A stretch of DNA of 64,000 bases from Plasmopara viticola (Eukaryota; Oomycota; Peronosporomycetes; Peronosporales; Peronosporaceae): NCBI GenBank assembly GCA_001695595.3, contig MBPM02000192.1, forward strand, positions 1 to 64,000. The letters are read 5' to 3'. The notes beneath the pieces were generated by a model. That model was given only the letters and a program-made list of their open reading frames with translations, was not told the DNA's origin and searched no databases. How positions within the stretch are numbered: the stretch's first letter is position 1; each line of letters starts with the position of its first letter. Made by a program: the position numbers and the translations under genes. This document shows, in pieces, positions 1-12,209 of the stretch.

Positions 1-390
1 TGGACGTTCAGACACGCGTTCAAGCGTAACTTAGCGCATACTGTCCGGTTGAAGTGATGATTCGTGCTACGGCATCATATTCGTCTAATTGAGCTTCCCG
101 CCGTGCAGACCACGCGTTTCAAAGCGTAACTTAGCGCATACCGCTCATTTTGAATTGCTGATTCGTTCAACGGCATCAGATACGTCAATTGAGCATCTTG
201 GACGTGCAGACACACGTTTTCAAGCGTAAGTTAAGAGCATACTGCTCCGTTTGAAGCGCTGATTTCGTCCTAAGGTATCCGCTACGTCCAATAACGACCC
301 GGACGTGCAGACACGTGTTTTCAAGCGAAACTTAGCGCATTTTGCTCCGTTTGAAAGTGATGATTTTTGCATCATATTCGTCTAATTGCG
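1..390 (+). other. Window edge rich in small indels
   Basis: This stretch is the partial first HOR copy, but compared with the next copy about 775 bp downstream it carries many one-base insertions and short losses. Examples are gaccacg for gacacg near 107, caaagcg for caagcg near 120, an extra t in the acgttttc run near 217, gatttcg for gattcg near 262, a two-base loss near 290, a further t near 319, and loss of a ctacgg segment near 370. Nothing comparable appears in the other twelve copies. The pattern fits a poorly polished contig end better than biology. Confidence 0.7.
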
Positions 391-1171
391 CTTCTTAGAC
401 GTGCAGACACAGCTCCGTTTGAAGTGACGATTCGTTCTACGGCATCCGATACGTCAAGTTGAGCTTTTCGAACGCGCAGACACACGTTTCAAGCGTAACT
501 TAAGCGCATACTGCTCCATTTGAAGCGCTGATTCGTCCTACGGCATCGGATACATCTAACTGAACTTCCTGGACGTGCAGACACGCGTTTCAAATGTAAC
601 TTAGCGCATAATGCTCCGTTTGAAGCCTTGATTCGTCTTACGGCTTCAGCTATGTCCAATCAAGCTTCTCGGACGTGCAGACACGCGTTTTATGCGAAAC
701 TTAGCGCATACTTCTCCGTTTATATTACTAATTCGTCCTACGGCATCGGATACAACTGATTGATCGTTCTGGACGTGCAGACACGCGTTTCAAGCGTAAC
801 TTAGCGCATACTACTCCGGTTGAAGTGATGATTCGTGCTACGGCATCATGTTCGTCTAATTGAGCTTCCCGGACGTGCAGACACACGTTTCAAGCGTAAC
901 CCAGCGCATACTGCTCCGTTTGAAGTGCTGATTCGAATTACGGCATCCGCTACGTCTAATTGAGCTTGTTAGACGTTCAGACACACGTTTCAAGCGTAAG
1001 TTAAGAGCATACTGCTCCGTTTGAAGCGCTGATTCGTCCTAAGGTATCCGCTACGTCCAATCAAGCGACCCGGACGTGCAGACACGTGTTTCAAGCGAAA
1101 CTTAGCGCATTTTGCTCCGTTTGAAGTGATGATTTTGCTACGGCATCATATTCGTCTAATTGCGCTTCTTA

Positions 1172-1244
1172 GACGTGCAGACACAGCTCCGTTTGAAGTG
1201 ACGATTCGTTCTACGGCATCCGATACGTCAAGTTGAGCTTTTCG
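1172..1244 (+). repeat. Truncated ~74-bp monomer marking each 775-bp unit
   Basis: Representative copy of the short monomer found once per 775-bp unit. The monomer runs gacgtgcagacac and then jumps directly to agctccgtttgaa, so about 26 bp of the normally most conserved region (the cgtttcaagcgtaacttagcg segment) is gone. It is retained in every unit in the block, so the deletion predates the amplification. If the missing segment binds a protein, one site per unit would be lost. Confidence 0.92.
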
Positions 1245-4200
1245 AACGCGCAGACACACGTTTCAAGCGTAACTTAAGCGCATACTGCTCCATTTGAAGC
1301 GCTGATTCGTCCTACGGCATCGGATACATCTAATTGAACTTCCTGGACGTGCAGACACGCGTTTCAAATGTAACTTAGCGCATAATGCTCCGTTTGAAGC
1401 CTTGATTCGTCTTACGGCTTCAGCTATGTCCAATCAAGCTTCTCGGACGTGCAGACACGCGTTTATGCAAACTTAGCGCATACTTCTCCGTTTATATTAC
1501 TAATTCGTCCTACGGCATCGGATACAACTGATTGATCTTTCTGGACGTGCAGACACGCGTTTCAAGCGTAACTTAGCGCATACTACTCCGGTTGAAGTGA
1601 TGATTCGTGCTACGGCATCATATTCGTCTAATTGAGCTTCCCGGACGTGCAGACACACGTTTCAAGCGTAACCCAGCGCATACTGCTCCGTTTGAAGTGC
1701 TGATTCGAATTACGGCATCCGCTACGTCTAATTGAGCTTGTTAGACGTTCAGACACACGTTTCAAGCGTAAGTTAAGAGCATACTGCTCCGTTTGAAGCG
1801 CTGATTCGTCCTAAGGTATCCGCTACGTCCAATCAAGCGACCCGGACGTGCAGACACGTGTTTCAAGCGAAACTTAGCGCATTTTGCTCCGTTTGAAGTG
1901 ATGATTTTTGCTACGGCATCATATTCGTCTAATTGCGCTTCTTAGACGTGCAGACACAGCTCCGTTTGAAGTGACGATTCGTTCTACGGCATCCGATACG
2001 TCAAGTTGAGCTTTTCGAACGCGCAGACACACGTTTCAAGCGTAACTTAAGCGCATACTGCTCCATTTGAAGCGCTGATTCGTCCTACGGCATCGGATAC
2101 ATCTAATTGAACTTCCTGGACGTGCAGACACGCGTTTCAAATGTAACTTAGCGCATAATGCTCCGTTTGAAGCCTTGATTCGTCTTACGGCTTCAGCTAT
2201 GTCCAATCAAGCTTCTCGGACGTGCAGACACGCGTTTTGTGCGAAACTTAGCGCATACTTCTCCGTTTATATTACTAATTCGTCCTACGGCATCGGATAC
2301 AACTGATTGATCTTTCTGGACGTGCAGACACGCGTTTCAAGCGTAACTTAGCGCATACTACTCCGGTTGAAGTGATGATTCGTGCTACGGCATCATATTC
2401 GTCTAATTGAGCTTCCCGGACGTGCAGACACACGTTTCAAGCGTAACCCAGCGCATACTGCTCCGTTTGAAGTGCTGATTCGAATTACGGCATCCGCTAC
2501 GTCTAATTGAGCTTGTTAGACGTGCAGACACACGTTTCAAGCGTAAGTTAAGAGCATACTGCTCCGTTTGAAGCGCTGATTCGTCCTAAGGTATCCGCTA
2601 CGTCCAATCAAGCGACCCGGACGTGCAGACACGTGTTTCAAGCGAAACTTAGCGCATTTTGCTCCGTTTGAAGTGATGATTTTTGCTACGGCATCATATT
2701 CGTCTAATTGCGCTTCTTAGACGTGCAGACACAGCTCCGTTTGAAGTGACGATTCGTTCTACGGCATCCGATACGTCAAGTTGAGCTTTTCGAACGCGCA
2801 GACACACGTTTCAAGCGTAACTTAAGCGCATACTGCTCCATTTGAAGCGCTGATTCGTCCTACGGCATCGGATACATCTAATTGAACTTCCTGGACGTGC
2901 AGACACGCGTTTCAAATGTAACTTAGCGCATAATGCTCCGTTTGAAGCCTTGATTCGTCTTACAGCTTCAGCTATGTCCAATCAAGCTTCTCGGACGTGC
3001 AGACACGCGTTTTATGCGAAACTTAGCGCATACTTCTCCGTTTATATTACTAATTCGTCCTACGGCATCGGATACAACTGATTGATCTTTCTGGACGTGC
3101 AGACACGCGTTTCAAGCGTAATTAGCGCATACTACTCCGGTTGAAGTGATGATTCGTGCTACGGCATCATATTCGTCTAATTGAGCTTCCCGGACGTGCA
3201 GACACACGTTTCAAGCGTAACCCAGCGCATACTGCTCCGTTTGAAGTGCTGATTCGAATTACGGCATCCGCCACGTCTAATTGAGCTTGTTAGACGTTCA
3301 GACACACGTTTCAAGCGTAAGTTAAGAGCATACTGCTCCGTTTGAAGCGCTGATTCGTCCTAAGGTATCCGCTACGTCCAATCAAGCGACCCGGACGTGC
3401 AGACACGTGTTTCAAGCGAAACTTAGCGCATTTTGCTCCGTTTGAAGTGATGGTTTTTGCTACGGCATCATATTCGTCTAATTGCGCTTCTTAGACGTGC
3501 AGACACAGCTCCGTTTGAAGTGACGATTCGTTCTACGGCATCCGATACGTCAAGTTGAGCTTTTCGAACGCGCAGACACACGTTTCAAGCGTAACTTAAG
3601 CGCATACTGCTCCATTTGAAGCGCTGATTCGTCCTACGGCATCGGATACATCTAACTGAACTTCCTGGACGTGCAGACACGCGTTTCAAATGTAACTTAG
3701 CGCATAATGCTCCGTTTGAAGCCTTGATTCGTCTTACGGCTTCAGCTATGTCCAATCAAGCTTCTCGGACGTGCAGACACGCGTTTTATGCGAAACTTAG
3801 CGCATACTTCTCCGTTTATATTACTAATTCGTCCTACGGCATCGGATACAACTGATTGATCTTTCTGGACGTGCAGACACGCGTTTCAAGCGTAACTTAG
3901 CGCATACTACTCCGGTTGAAGTGATGATTCGTGCTACGGCATCATGTTCGTCTAATTGAGCTTCCCGGACGTGCAGACACACGTTTCAAGCGTAACCCAG
4001 CGCATACTGCTCCGTTTGAAGCGCTGATTCGAATTACGGCATCCGCTACGTCTAATTGAGCTTGTTAGACGTTCAGACACACGTTTCAAGCGTAAGTTAA
4101 GAGCATACTGCTCCGTTTGAAGCGCTGATTCGTCCTAAGGTATCCGCTACGTCCAATCAAGCGACCCGGACGTGCAGACACGTGTTTCAAGCGAAACTTA

Positions 4201-7200
4201 GCGCATTTTGCTCCGTTTGAAGTGATGATTTTTGCTACGGCATCATATTCGTCTAATTGCGCTTCTTAGACGTGCCAACACAGCTCCGTTTGAAGTGACG
4301 ATTCGTTCTACGGCATCCGATACGTCAAGTTGAGCTTTTCGAACGCGCAGACACACGTTTCAAGCGTAACTTAAGCGCATACTGCTCCATTTGAAGCGCT
4401 GATTCGTCCTACGGCATCGGATACATCTAATTGAACTTCCTGGACGTGCAGACACGCGTTTCAAATGTAACTTAGCGCATAATGCTCCGTTTGAAGCCTT
4501 GATTCGTCTTACGGCTTCAGCTATGTCCAATCAAGCTTCTCGGACGTGCAGACACGCGTTTTATGCGAAACTTAGCGCATACTTCTCCGTTTATATTACT
4601 AATTCGTCCTACGGCATCGGATACAACTGATTGATCTTTCTGGACGTGCAGACACGCGTTTCAAGCGTAACTTAGCGCATACTACTCCGGTTGAAGTGAT
4701 GATTCGTGCTACGGCATCATATTCGTCTAATTGAGCTTCCCGGACGTGCAGACACACGTTTCAAGCGTAACCCAGCGCATACTGCTCCGTTTGAAGTGCT
4801 GATTCGAATTACGGCATCCGCTACGTCTAATTGAGCTTGTTAGACGTTCAGACACACGTTTCAAGCGTAAGTTAAGAGCATACTGCTCCGTTTGAAGCGC
4901 TGATTCGTCCTAAGGTATCCGCTACGTCCAATCAAGCGACCCGGACGTGCAGACACGTGTTTCAAGCGAAACTTAGCGCATTTTGCTCCGTTTGAAGTGA
5001 TGGTTTTTGCTACGGCATCATATTCGTCTAATTGCGCTTCTTAGACGTGCAGACACAGCTCCGTTTGAAGTGACGATTCGTTCTACGGCATCCGATACGT
5101 CAAGTTGAGCTTTTCGAACGCGCAGACACACGTTTCAAGCGTAACTTAAGCGCATACTGCTCCATTTGAAGCGCTGATTCGTCCTACGGCATCGGATACA
5201 TCTAACTGAACTTCCTGGACGTGCAGACACGCGTTTCAAATGTAACTTAGCGCATAATGCTCCGTTTGAAGCCTTGATTCGTCTTACGGCTTCAGCTATG
5301 TCCAATCAAGCTTCTCGGACGTGCAGACACGCGTTTTATGCGAAACTTAGCGCATACTTCTCCGTTTATATTACTAATTCGTCCTACGGCATCGGATACA
5401 ACTGATTGATCTTTCTGGACGTGCAGACACGCGTTTCAAGCGTAACTTAGCGCATACTACTCCGGTTGAAGTGATGATTCGTGCTACGGCATCATATTTG
5501 TCTAATTGAGCTTCCCGGACGTGCAGACACACGTTTCAAGCGTAACCCAGCGCATACTGCTCCGTTTGAAGTGCTGATTCGAATTACGGCATCCGCTACG
5601 TCTAATTGAGCTTATTAGACGTTCAGACACACGTTTCAAGCGTAAGTTAAGAGCATACTGCTCCGTTTGAAGCGCTGATTCGTCCTAAGGTATCCGCTAC
5701 GTCCAATCAAGCGACCCGGACGTGCAGACACGTGTTTCAAGCGAAACTTAGCGCATTTTGCTCCGTTTGAAGTGATGATTTTTGCTACGGCATCATATTC
5801 GTCTAATTGCGCTTCTTAGACGTGCAGACACAGCTCCGTTTGAAGTGACGATTCGTTCTACGGCATCCGATACGTCAAGTTGAGCTTTTCGAACGCGCAG
5901 ACACACGTTTCAAGCGTAACTTAAGCGCATACTGCTCCATTTGAAGCGCTGATTCGTCCTACGGCATCGGATACATCTAATTGAACTTCCTGGACGTGCA
6001 GACACGCGTTTCAAATGTAACTTAGCGCATAATGCTCCGTTTGGAGCCTTGATTCGTCTTACAGCTTCAGCTATGTCCAATCAAGCTTCTCGGACGTGCA
6101 GACACGCGTTTCATGCGAAACTTAGCGCATACTACTCCGTTAATATTACTAATTCGTCCTACGGCATCGGATACAACTGATTAATTTTTCTGGACGTGCA
6201 GACACGCGTTTTAAGCGTAACTTAGCGCACACTGCTCCGGTTGAAGTGATGATTCGTGCTACGGCATCATATTCGTCTAATTGAGCTTCCCGGACGTGCA
6301 GACACACGTTTCAAGCGTAACCCAGCGCATACTGCTCCGTTTGAAGTGCTGATTCGAATTACGGCATCCGCTACGTCTAATTGAGCTTGTTAGACGTTCA
6401 GACACACGTTTCAAGCGTAAGTTAAGAGCATACTGCTCCGTTTGAAGCGCTGATTCGTCCTAAGGTATCCGCTACGTCCAATCAAGCGACCCGGACGTGC
6501 AGACACGTGTTTCAAGCGAAACTTAGCGCATTTTGCTCCGTTTGAAGTGATGATTTTTGCTACGGCATCATATTCGTCTAATTGCGCTTCTTAGACGTGC
6601 AGACACAGCTCCGTTTGAAGTGACGATTCGTTCTACGGCATCCGATACGTCAAGTTGAGCTTTTCGAACGCGCAGACACACGTTTCAAGCGTAACTTAAG
6701 CGCATACTGCTCCATTTGAAGCGCTGATTCGTCCTACGGCATCGGATACATCTAATTGAACTTCCTGGACGTGCAGACACGCGTTTCAAATGTAACTTAG
6801 CGCATAATGCTCCGTTTGGAGCCTTGATTCGTCTTACAGCTTCAGCTATGTCCAATCAAGCTTCTCGGACGTGCAGACACGCGTTTTATGCGAAACTTAG
6901 CGCATACTTCTCCGTTTATATTACTAATTCGTCCTACGGCATCGGATACAACTGATTGATCTTTCTGGACGTGCAGACACGCGTTTCAAGCGTAACTTAG
7001 CGCATACTACTCCGGTTGAAGTGATGATTCGTGCTACGGCATCATATTCGTCTAATTGAGCTTCCCGGACGTGCAGACACACGTTTCAAGCGTAACCCAG
7101 CGCATACTGCTCCGTTTGAAGTGCTGATTCGAATTACGGCATCCGCTACGTCTAATTGAGCTTGTTAGACGTTCAGACACACGTTTCAAGCGTAAGTTAA

Positions 7201-9707
7201 GAGCATACTGCTCCGTTTGAAGCGCTGATTCGTCCTAAGGTATCCGCTACGTCCAATCAAGCGACCCGGACGTGCAGACACGTGTTTCAAGCGAAACTTA
7301 GCGCATTTTGCTCCGTTTGAAGTGATGATTTTTGCTACGGCATCATATTCGTCTAATTGCGCTTCTTAGACGTGCAGACACAGCTCCGTTTGAAGTGATG
7401 ATTCGTTCTACGGCATCCGATACGTCAAGTTGAGCTTTTCGAACGCGCAGACACACGTTTCAAGCGTAACTTAAGCGCATACTGCTCCATTTGAAGCGCT
7501 GATTCGTCCTACGGCATCGGATACATCTAATTGAACTTCCTGGACGTGCAGACACGCGTTTCAAATGTAACTTAGCGCATAATGCTCCGTTTGGAGCCTT
7601 GATTCGTCTTACAGCTTCAGCTATGTCCAATCAAGCTTCTCGGACGTGCAGACACGCGTTTCATGCGAAACTTAGCGCATACTACTCCGTTAATATTACT
7701 AATTCGTCCTACGGCATCGGATACAACTGATTAATTTTTCTGGACGTGCAGACACGCGTTTTAAGCGTAACTTAGCGCACACTGCTCCGGTTGAAGTGAT
7801 GATTCGTGCTACGGCATCATATTCGTCTAATTGAGCTTCCCGGACGTGCAGACACACGTTTCAAGCGTAACCCAGCGCATACTGCTCCGTTTGAAGTGCT
7901 GATTCGAATTACGGCATCCGCTACGTCTAATTGAGCTTGTTAGACGTTCAGACACACGTTTCAAGCGTAAGTTAAGAGCATACTGCTCCGTTTGAAGCGC
8001 TGATTCGTCCTAAGGTATCCGCTACGTCCAATCAAGCGACCCGGACGTGCAGACACGTGTTTCAAGCGAAACTTAGCGCATTTTGCTCCGTTTGAAGTGA
8101 TGATTTTTGCTACGGCATCATATTCGTCTAATTGCGCTTCTTAGACGTGCAGACACAGCTCCGTTTGAAGTGACGATTCGTTCTACGGCATCCTATACGT
8201 CAAGTTGAGCTTTTCGAACGCGCAGACACACGTTTCAAGCGTAACTTAAGCGCATACTGCTCCATTTGAAGCGCTGATTCGTCCTACGGCATCGGATACA
8301 TCTAATTGAACTTCCTGGACGTGCAGACACGCGTTTCAAATGTAACTTAGCGCATAATGCTCCGTTTGGAGCCTTGATTCGTCTTACAGCTTCAGCTATG
8401 TCCAATCAAGCTTCTCGGACGTGCAGACACGCGTTTTATGCGAAACTTAGCGCATACTTCTCCGTTTATATTACTAATTCGTCCTACGGCATCGGATACA
8501 ACTGATTGATCTTTCTGGACGTGCAGACACGCGTTTCAAGCGTAACTTAGCGCATACTACTCCGGTTGAAGTGATGATTCGTGCTACGGCATCATATTCG
8601 TCTAATTGAGCTTCCCGGACGTGCAGACACACGTTTCAAGCGTAACCCAGCGCATAGTGCTCCGTTTGAAGCGCTGATTCGAATTACGGCATCCGCTACG
8701 TCTAATTGAGCTTGTTAGACGTTCAGACACACGTTTCAAGCGTAAGTTAAGAGCATACTGCTCCGTTTGAAGCGCTGATTCGTCCTAAGGTATCCGCTAC
8801 GTCCAATCAAGCGACCCGGACGTGCAGACACGTGTTTCAAGCGAAACTTAGCGCATTTTGCTCCGTTTGAAGTGATGGTTTTTGCTACGGCATCATATTC
8901 GTCTAATTGCGCTTCTTAGACGTGCAGACACAGCTCCGTTTGAAGTGACGATTCGTTCTACGGCATCCGATACGTCAAGTTGAGCTTTTCGAACGCGCAG
9001 ACACACGTTTCAAGCGTAACTTAAGCGCATACTGCTCCATTTGAAGCGCTGATTCGTCCTACGGCATCGGATACATCTAATTGAACTTCCTGGACGTGCA
9101 GACACGCGTTTCAAATGTAACTTAGCGCATAATGCTCCGTTTGAAGCCTTGATTCGTCTTACGGCTTCAGCTATGTCCAATCAAGCTTCTCGGACGTGCA
9201 GACACGCGTTTTATGCGAAACTTAGCGCATACTTCTCCGTTTATATTACTAATTCGTCCTACGGCATCGGATACAACTGATTGATCTTTCTGGACGTGCA
9301 GACACGCGTTTCAAGCGTAACTTAGCGCATACTGTTCCGGTTGAAGTGATGATTCGTGCTACGGCATCATATTCGTCTAATTGAGCTTCCCGGACGTGCA
9401 GACACGCGTTTCAAGCGTAACTTAGCGCATACCGCTCATTTTGAATTGCTGATTCGTTCAACGGCATCAGATACGTCCAATTGAGCATCTCGGACGTGCA
9501 GACACACGTTTCAAGCGTAAGTTAAGAGCATACTGCTCCGTTTGAAGCGCTGATTCGTCCTAAGGTATCCGCTACGTCCAATCAAGCGACCCGGACGTGC
9601 AGACACGTGTTTCAAGCGAAACTTAGCGCATTTTGCTCCGTTTGAAGTGATGATTTTTGCTACGGCATCATATTCGTCTAATTGCGCTTCTTAGACGTGC
9701 AGACACA

Positions 9708-10940
9708 GCTCCGTTTGAAGTGACGATTCGTTCTACGGCATCCGATACGTCAAGTTGAGCTTTTCGAACGCGCAGACACACGTTTCAAGCGTAACTTAAG
9801 CGCATACTGCTCCATTTGAAGCGCTGATTCGTCCTACGGCATCGGATACATCTAATTGAACTTCCTGGACGTGCAGACACGCGTTTCAAATGTAACTTAG
9901 CGCATAATGCTCCGTTTGGAGCCTTGATTCGTCTTACAGCTTCAGCTATGTCCAATCAAGCTTCTCGGACGTGCAGACACGCGTTTCATGCGAAACTTAG
10001 CGCATACTACTCCGTTAATATTACTAATTCGTCCTACGGCATCGGATACAACTGACTAATTTTTCTGGACGTGCAGACACGCGTTTTAATCGTAACTTTG
10101 CGCACACTGCTCCGGTTGAAGTGATGATTCGTGCTACGGCATCATATTCGTCTAATTGAGCTTCCCGGACGTGCAGACACGCGTTTCAAGCGTAACTTAA
10201 GCGCATACTGGTCCGTTTACAGCGCTGATTCGTCCTACGGCATCGGATACATCTAATCAAACTTCCCGGACGTGCAAACACGCGTTTCAAGCGTTACTTA
10301 GCGCATAATGCTCCGTTTGAAGCCTTGATTCGTCTTACGGCTTCAGCTATGTCCAATCAAGCTTCTCGGATGTGCAGACACGCGTTTCATGCGAAACTTA
10401 GCGCATACTGCTCTGTTTATATTACAAATTCGTCCTACGGCATCGGATACAGCTGATTGTTCTTTCTGGACGTTCAGACACGCGTTTCAAGCGTAACTTA
10501 GCGCATACTGCTCCGGTTGAAGTGATGATTCGTGTTACGGCATCATATTCGTCTAATTGAGCTTCCCGTACGTGCAGACACGCGTTTCAAGCGTAACTTA
10601 GCGCATACCGCTCATTTTGAATTGCTGATTCGTTCAACGGCATCAGATACGTCCAATTGAGCATCTCGGACGTGCAGACACACGTTTCAAGCGTAAGTTA
10701 AGAGCATACTGCTCCGTTTGAAGCGCTGATTCGTCCTAAGGTATCCGCTACGTCCAATCAAGCGACCCGGACGTGCAGACACGTGTTTCAAGCGAAACTT
10801 AGCGCATTTTGCTCCGTTTGAAGTGATGATTTTTGCTACGGCATCATATTCGTCTAATTGCGCTTCTTAGACGTGCAGACACAGCTCCGTTTGAAGTGAC
10901 GATTCGTTCTACGGCATCCTATACGTCAAGTTGAGCTTTT
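9708..10940 (+). repeat. Expanded terminal 775-bp unit with a 4-monomer duplication
   Basis: The last marker interval is 1,176 bp (9,707 to 10,883), which is 775 plus 401. Reading monomer types in order shows that types 2-3-4-5 occur at about 9,767-10,165 and again, as diverged versions, at about 10,165-10,568. A variant type 6 (accgctcattttgaattgct near 10,608) follows. The same variant type 6 sits near 9,431 and near 141 at the window start. This is the ragged edge of the homogenised block. Confidence 0.85.
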
Positions 10941-12143
10941 TGAACGTGCAGATACGCGTTTCATGCAAAACTTATGCGCATACTGCTCCGGTTGAAACGC
11001 TGATTCGTCTTACGGCATCATATACGTCTAATTGAGCTTGTTAGATATTCAGACACGCGTTTCAAGCGTAACTCAGCGCATACTGCTCCGTTTGAATTGC
11101 TGATCCGTGCTACGGCATCATATACATCTGATTGATCTTCCTAGACGTGCAGACATGCGTTTCAAGCGTAAGTTAGCGTCTACTGCTCCGTTTGAAGTGA
11201 TAATTCGTGCTACAGCATCAGTAACGTTCAATCAAGCCTTCCGGACGTGCAGACACTCATTTCAAGCGCGACTTATCGCGCACTGCTCCGTTTGAATTGC
11301 TAATTCGTCCTGCGGCATAGGATACATCTAATTGATCTTTCTGGACATGCAGATACGCGTTTCAAGCGTAACTTGGCGCATACTGCTCCGTTTGAAGCGC
11401 TGATTCGTCTTACGGCATCAGCTACGTCTAATTGAGCTTCTTGGATGTGCAGACACACGTTTCAAGCGTAACTTAGCGCATACTGCTCTGTTTGAATTGC
11501 TAATTCGTCTTGCGGCATCAGCTACGTCTGATTGAGCTTGTTAGATATTCAGACACGCGTTTCAAGCGTAACTCAGCGCATACTGCTCCGTTTGGATTGC
11601 TAATTCGTGCTACGGCATCATATACATCTGATTGATCTTCCTGGACGTGCAGACATGCTTTTCAAGCGTAACTTAGCACCTACTGCTTCGTTTGAAGTGA
11701 TAACTCGTGCTACAGCATCAGCTATGTCCGATCAAGCTTCCCGGATATGCAGACACTCATTTCAAGCGCAACTTAGCGCGTACTGCTCTGTTTGAATTGC
11801 TAATCCGTCCTGCGGCATCGGATATATCTAATTGATCGTTCTGGACATGCAGACACACGTTTCAAGCGTAATTTGGCGCATACCGCTCCGTTTGAAGCGC
11901 TGATTCGTCCTACGGCATCAGGAACGTCCAATCAAGCGACCCAGACGTGCAGACACGTGTTTCAAGCGTTACTTAGCGCATACTGTTCCGTTTGAATTGC
12001 CGATTCGTCCTACGGCATCATATACATCTGATTGATCTTTCTGGACGTGCAGACACGCGTTTCAAGCGTACCTTAGCGCATACCGCTCCGTTTGAAGGGA
12101 TAATTAGTGCTTCGGCATCAGACTTGTCCAATCAAGCTTCTTG

Positions 12144-12209
12144 GACGTGCAGACACGTGTTAAAAACGAAACTTAGCGCATACTGCTCCCTTTGATTTGT
12201 TAATCTGTC
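12144..12209 (+). repeat. Truncated 66-bp monomer marking the 1,465-bp unit
   Basis: Representative of the second kind of short monomer. It keeps the conserved first half (with cacgtgttaaaaacgaaactt) but breaks off after tttgatttgttaatctgtc and runs into the next gacgtgcag, so about 34 bp of the variable half is missing. Eight copies are seen, near 12,207, 13,672, 15,736, 17,200, 18,165, 20,329, 21,493 and 24,058. The junction makes a GTCGAC hexamer; in the 15,736 copy it is ATCGAC. Confidence 0.9.

Larger units (their letters stand above)
395..10940 (+). repeat. 775-bp higher-order repeat block (8 monomers per unit)
   Basis: A truncated monomer (cagacacagctccg junction) acts as a unit marker. 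Its agct starts at 411, 1185, 1958, 2733, 3507, 4282, 5057, 5832, 6607, 7382, 8157, 8932 and 9707, so the spacing is 773-775 bp for twelve intervals; the last marker is at 10,883. Each unit holds seven monomers of 100-101 bp plus the truncated one. Copies differ by only scattered single-base changes, so this is the most recently homogenised part of orientation A. Diagnostic variants recur at multiples of 775: tggtttttgc at 3451, 5001 and 8876, ttaatttttc at 6181 and 7731. Confidence 0.96.
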
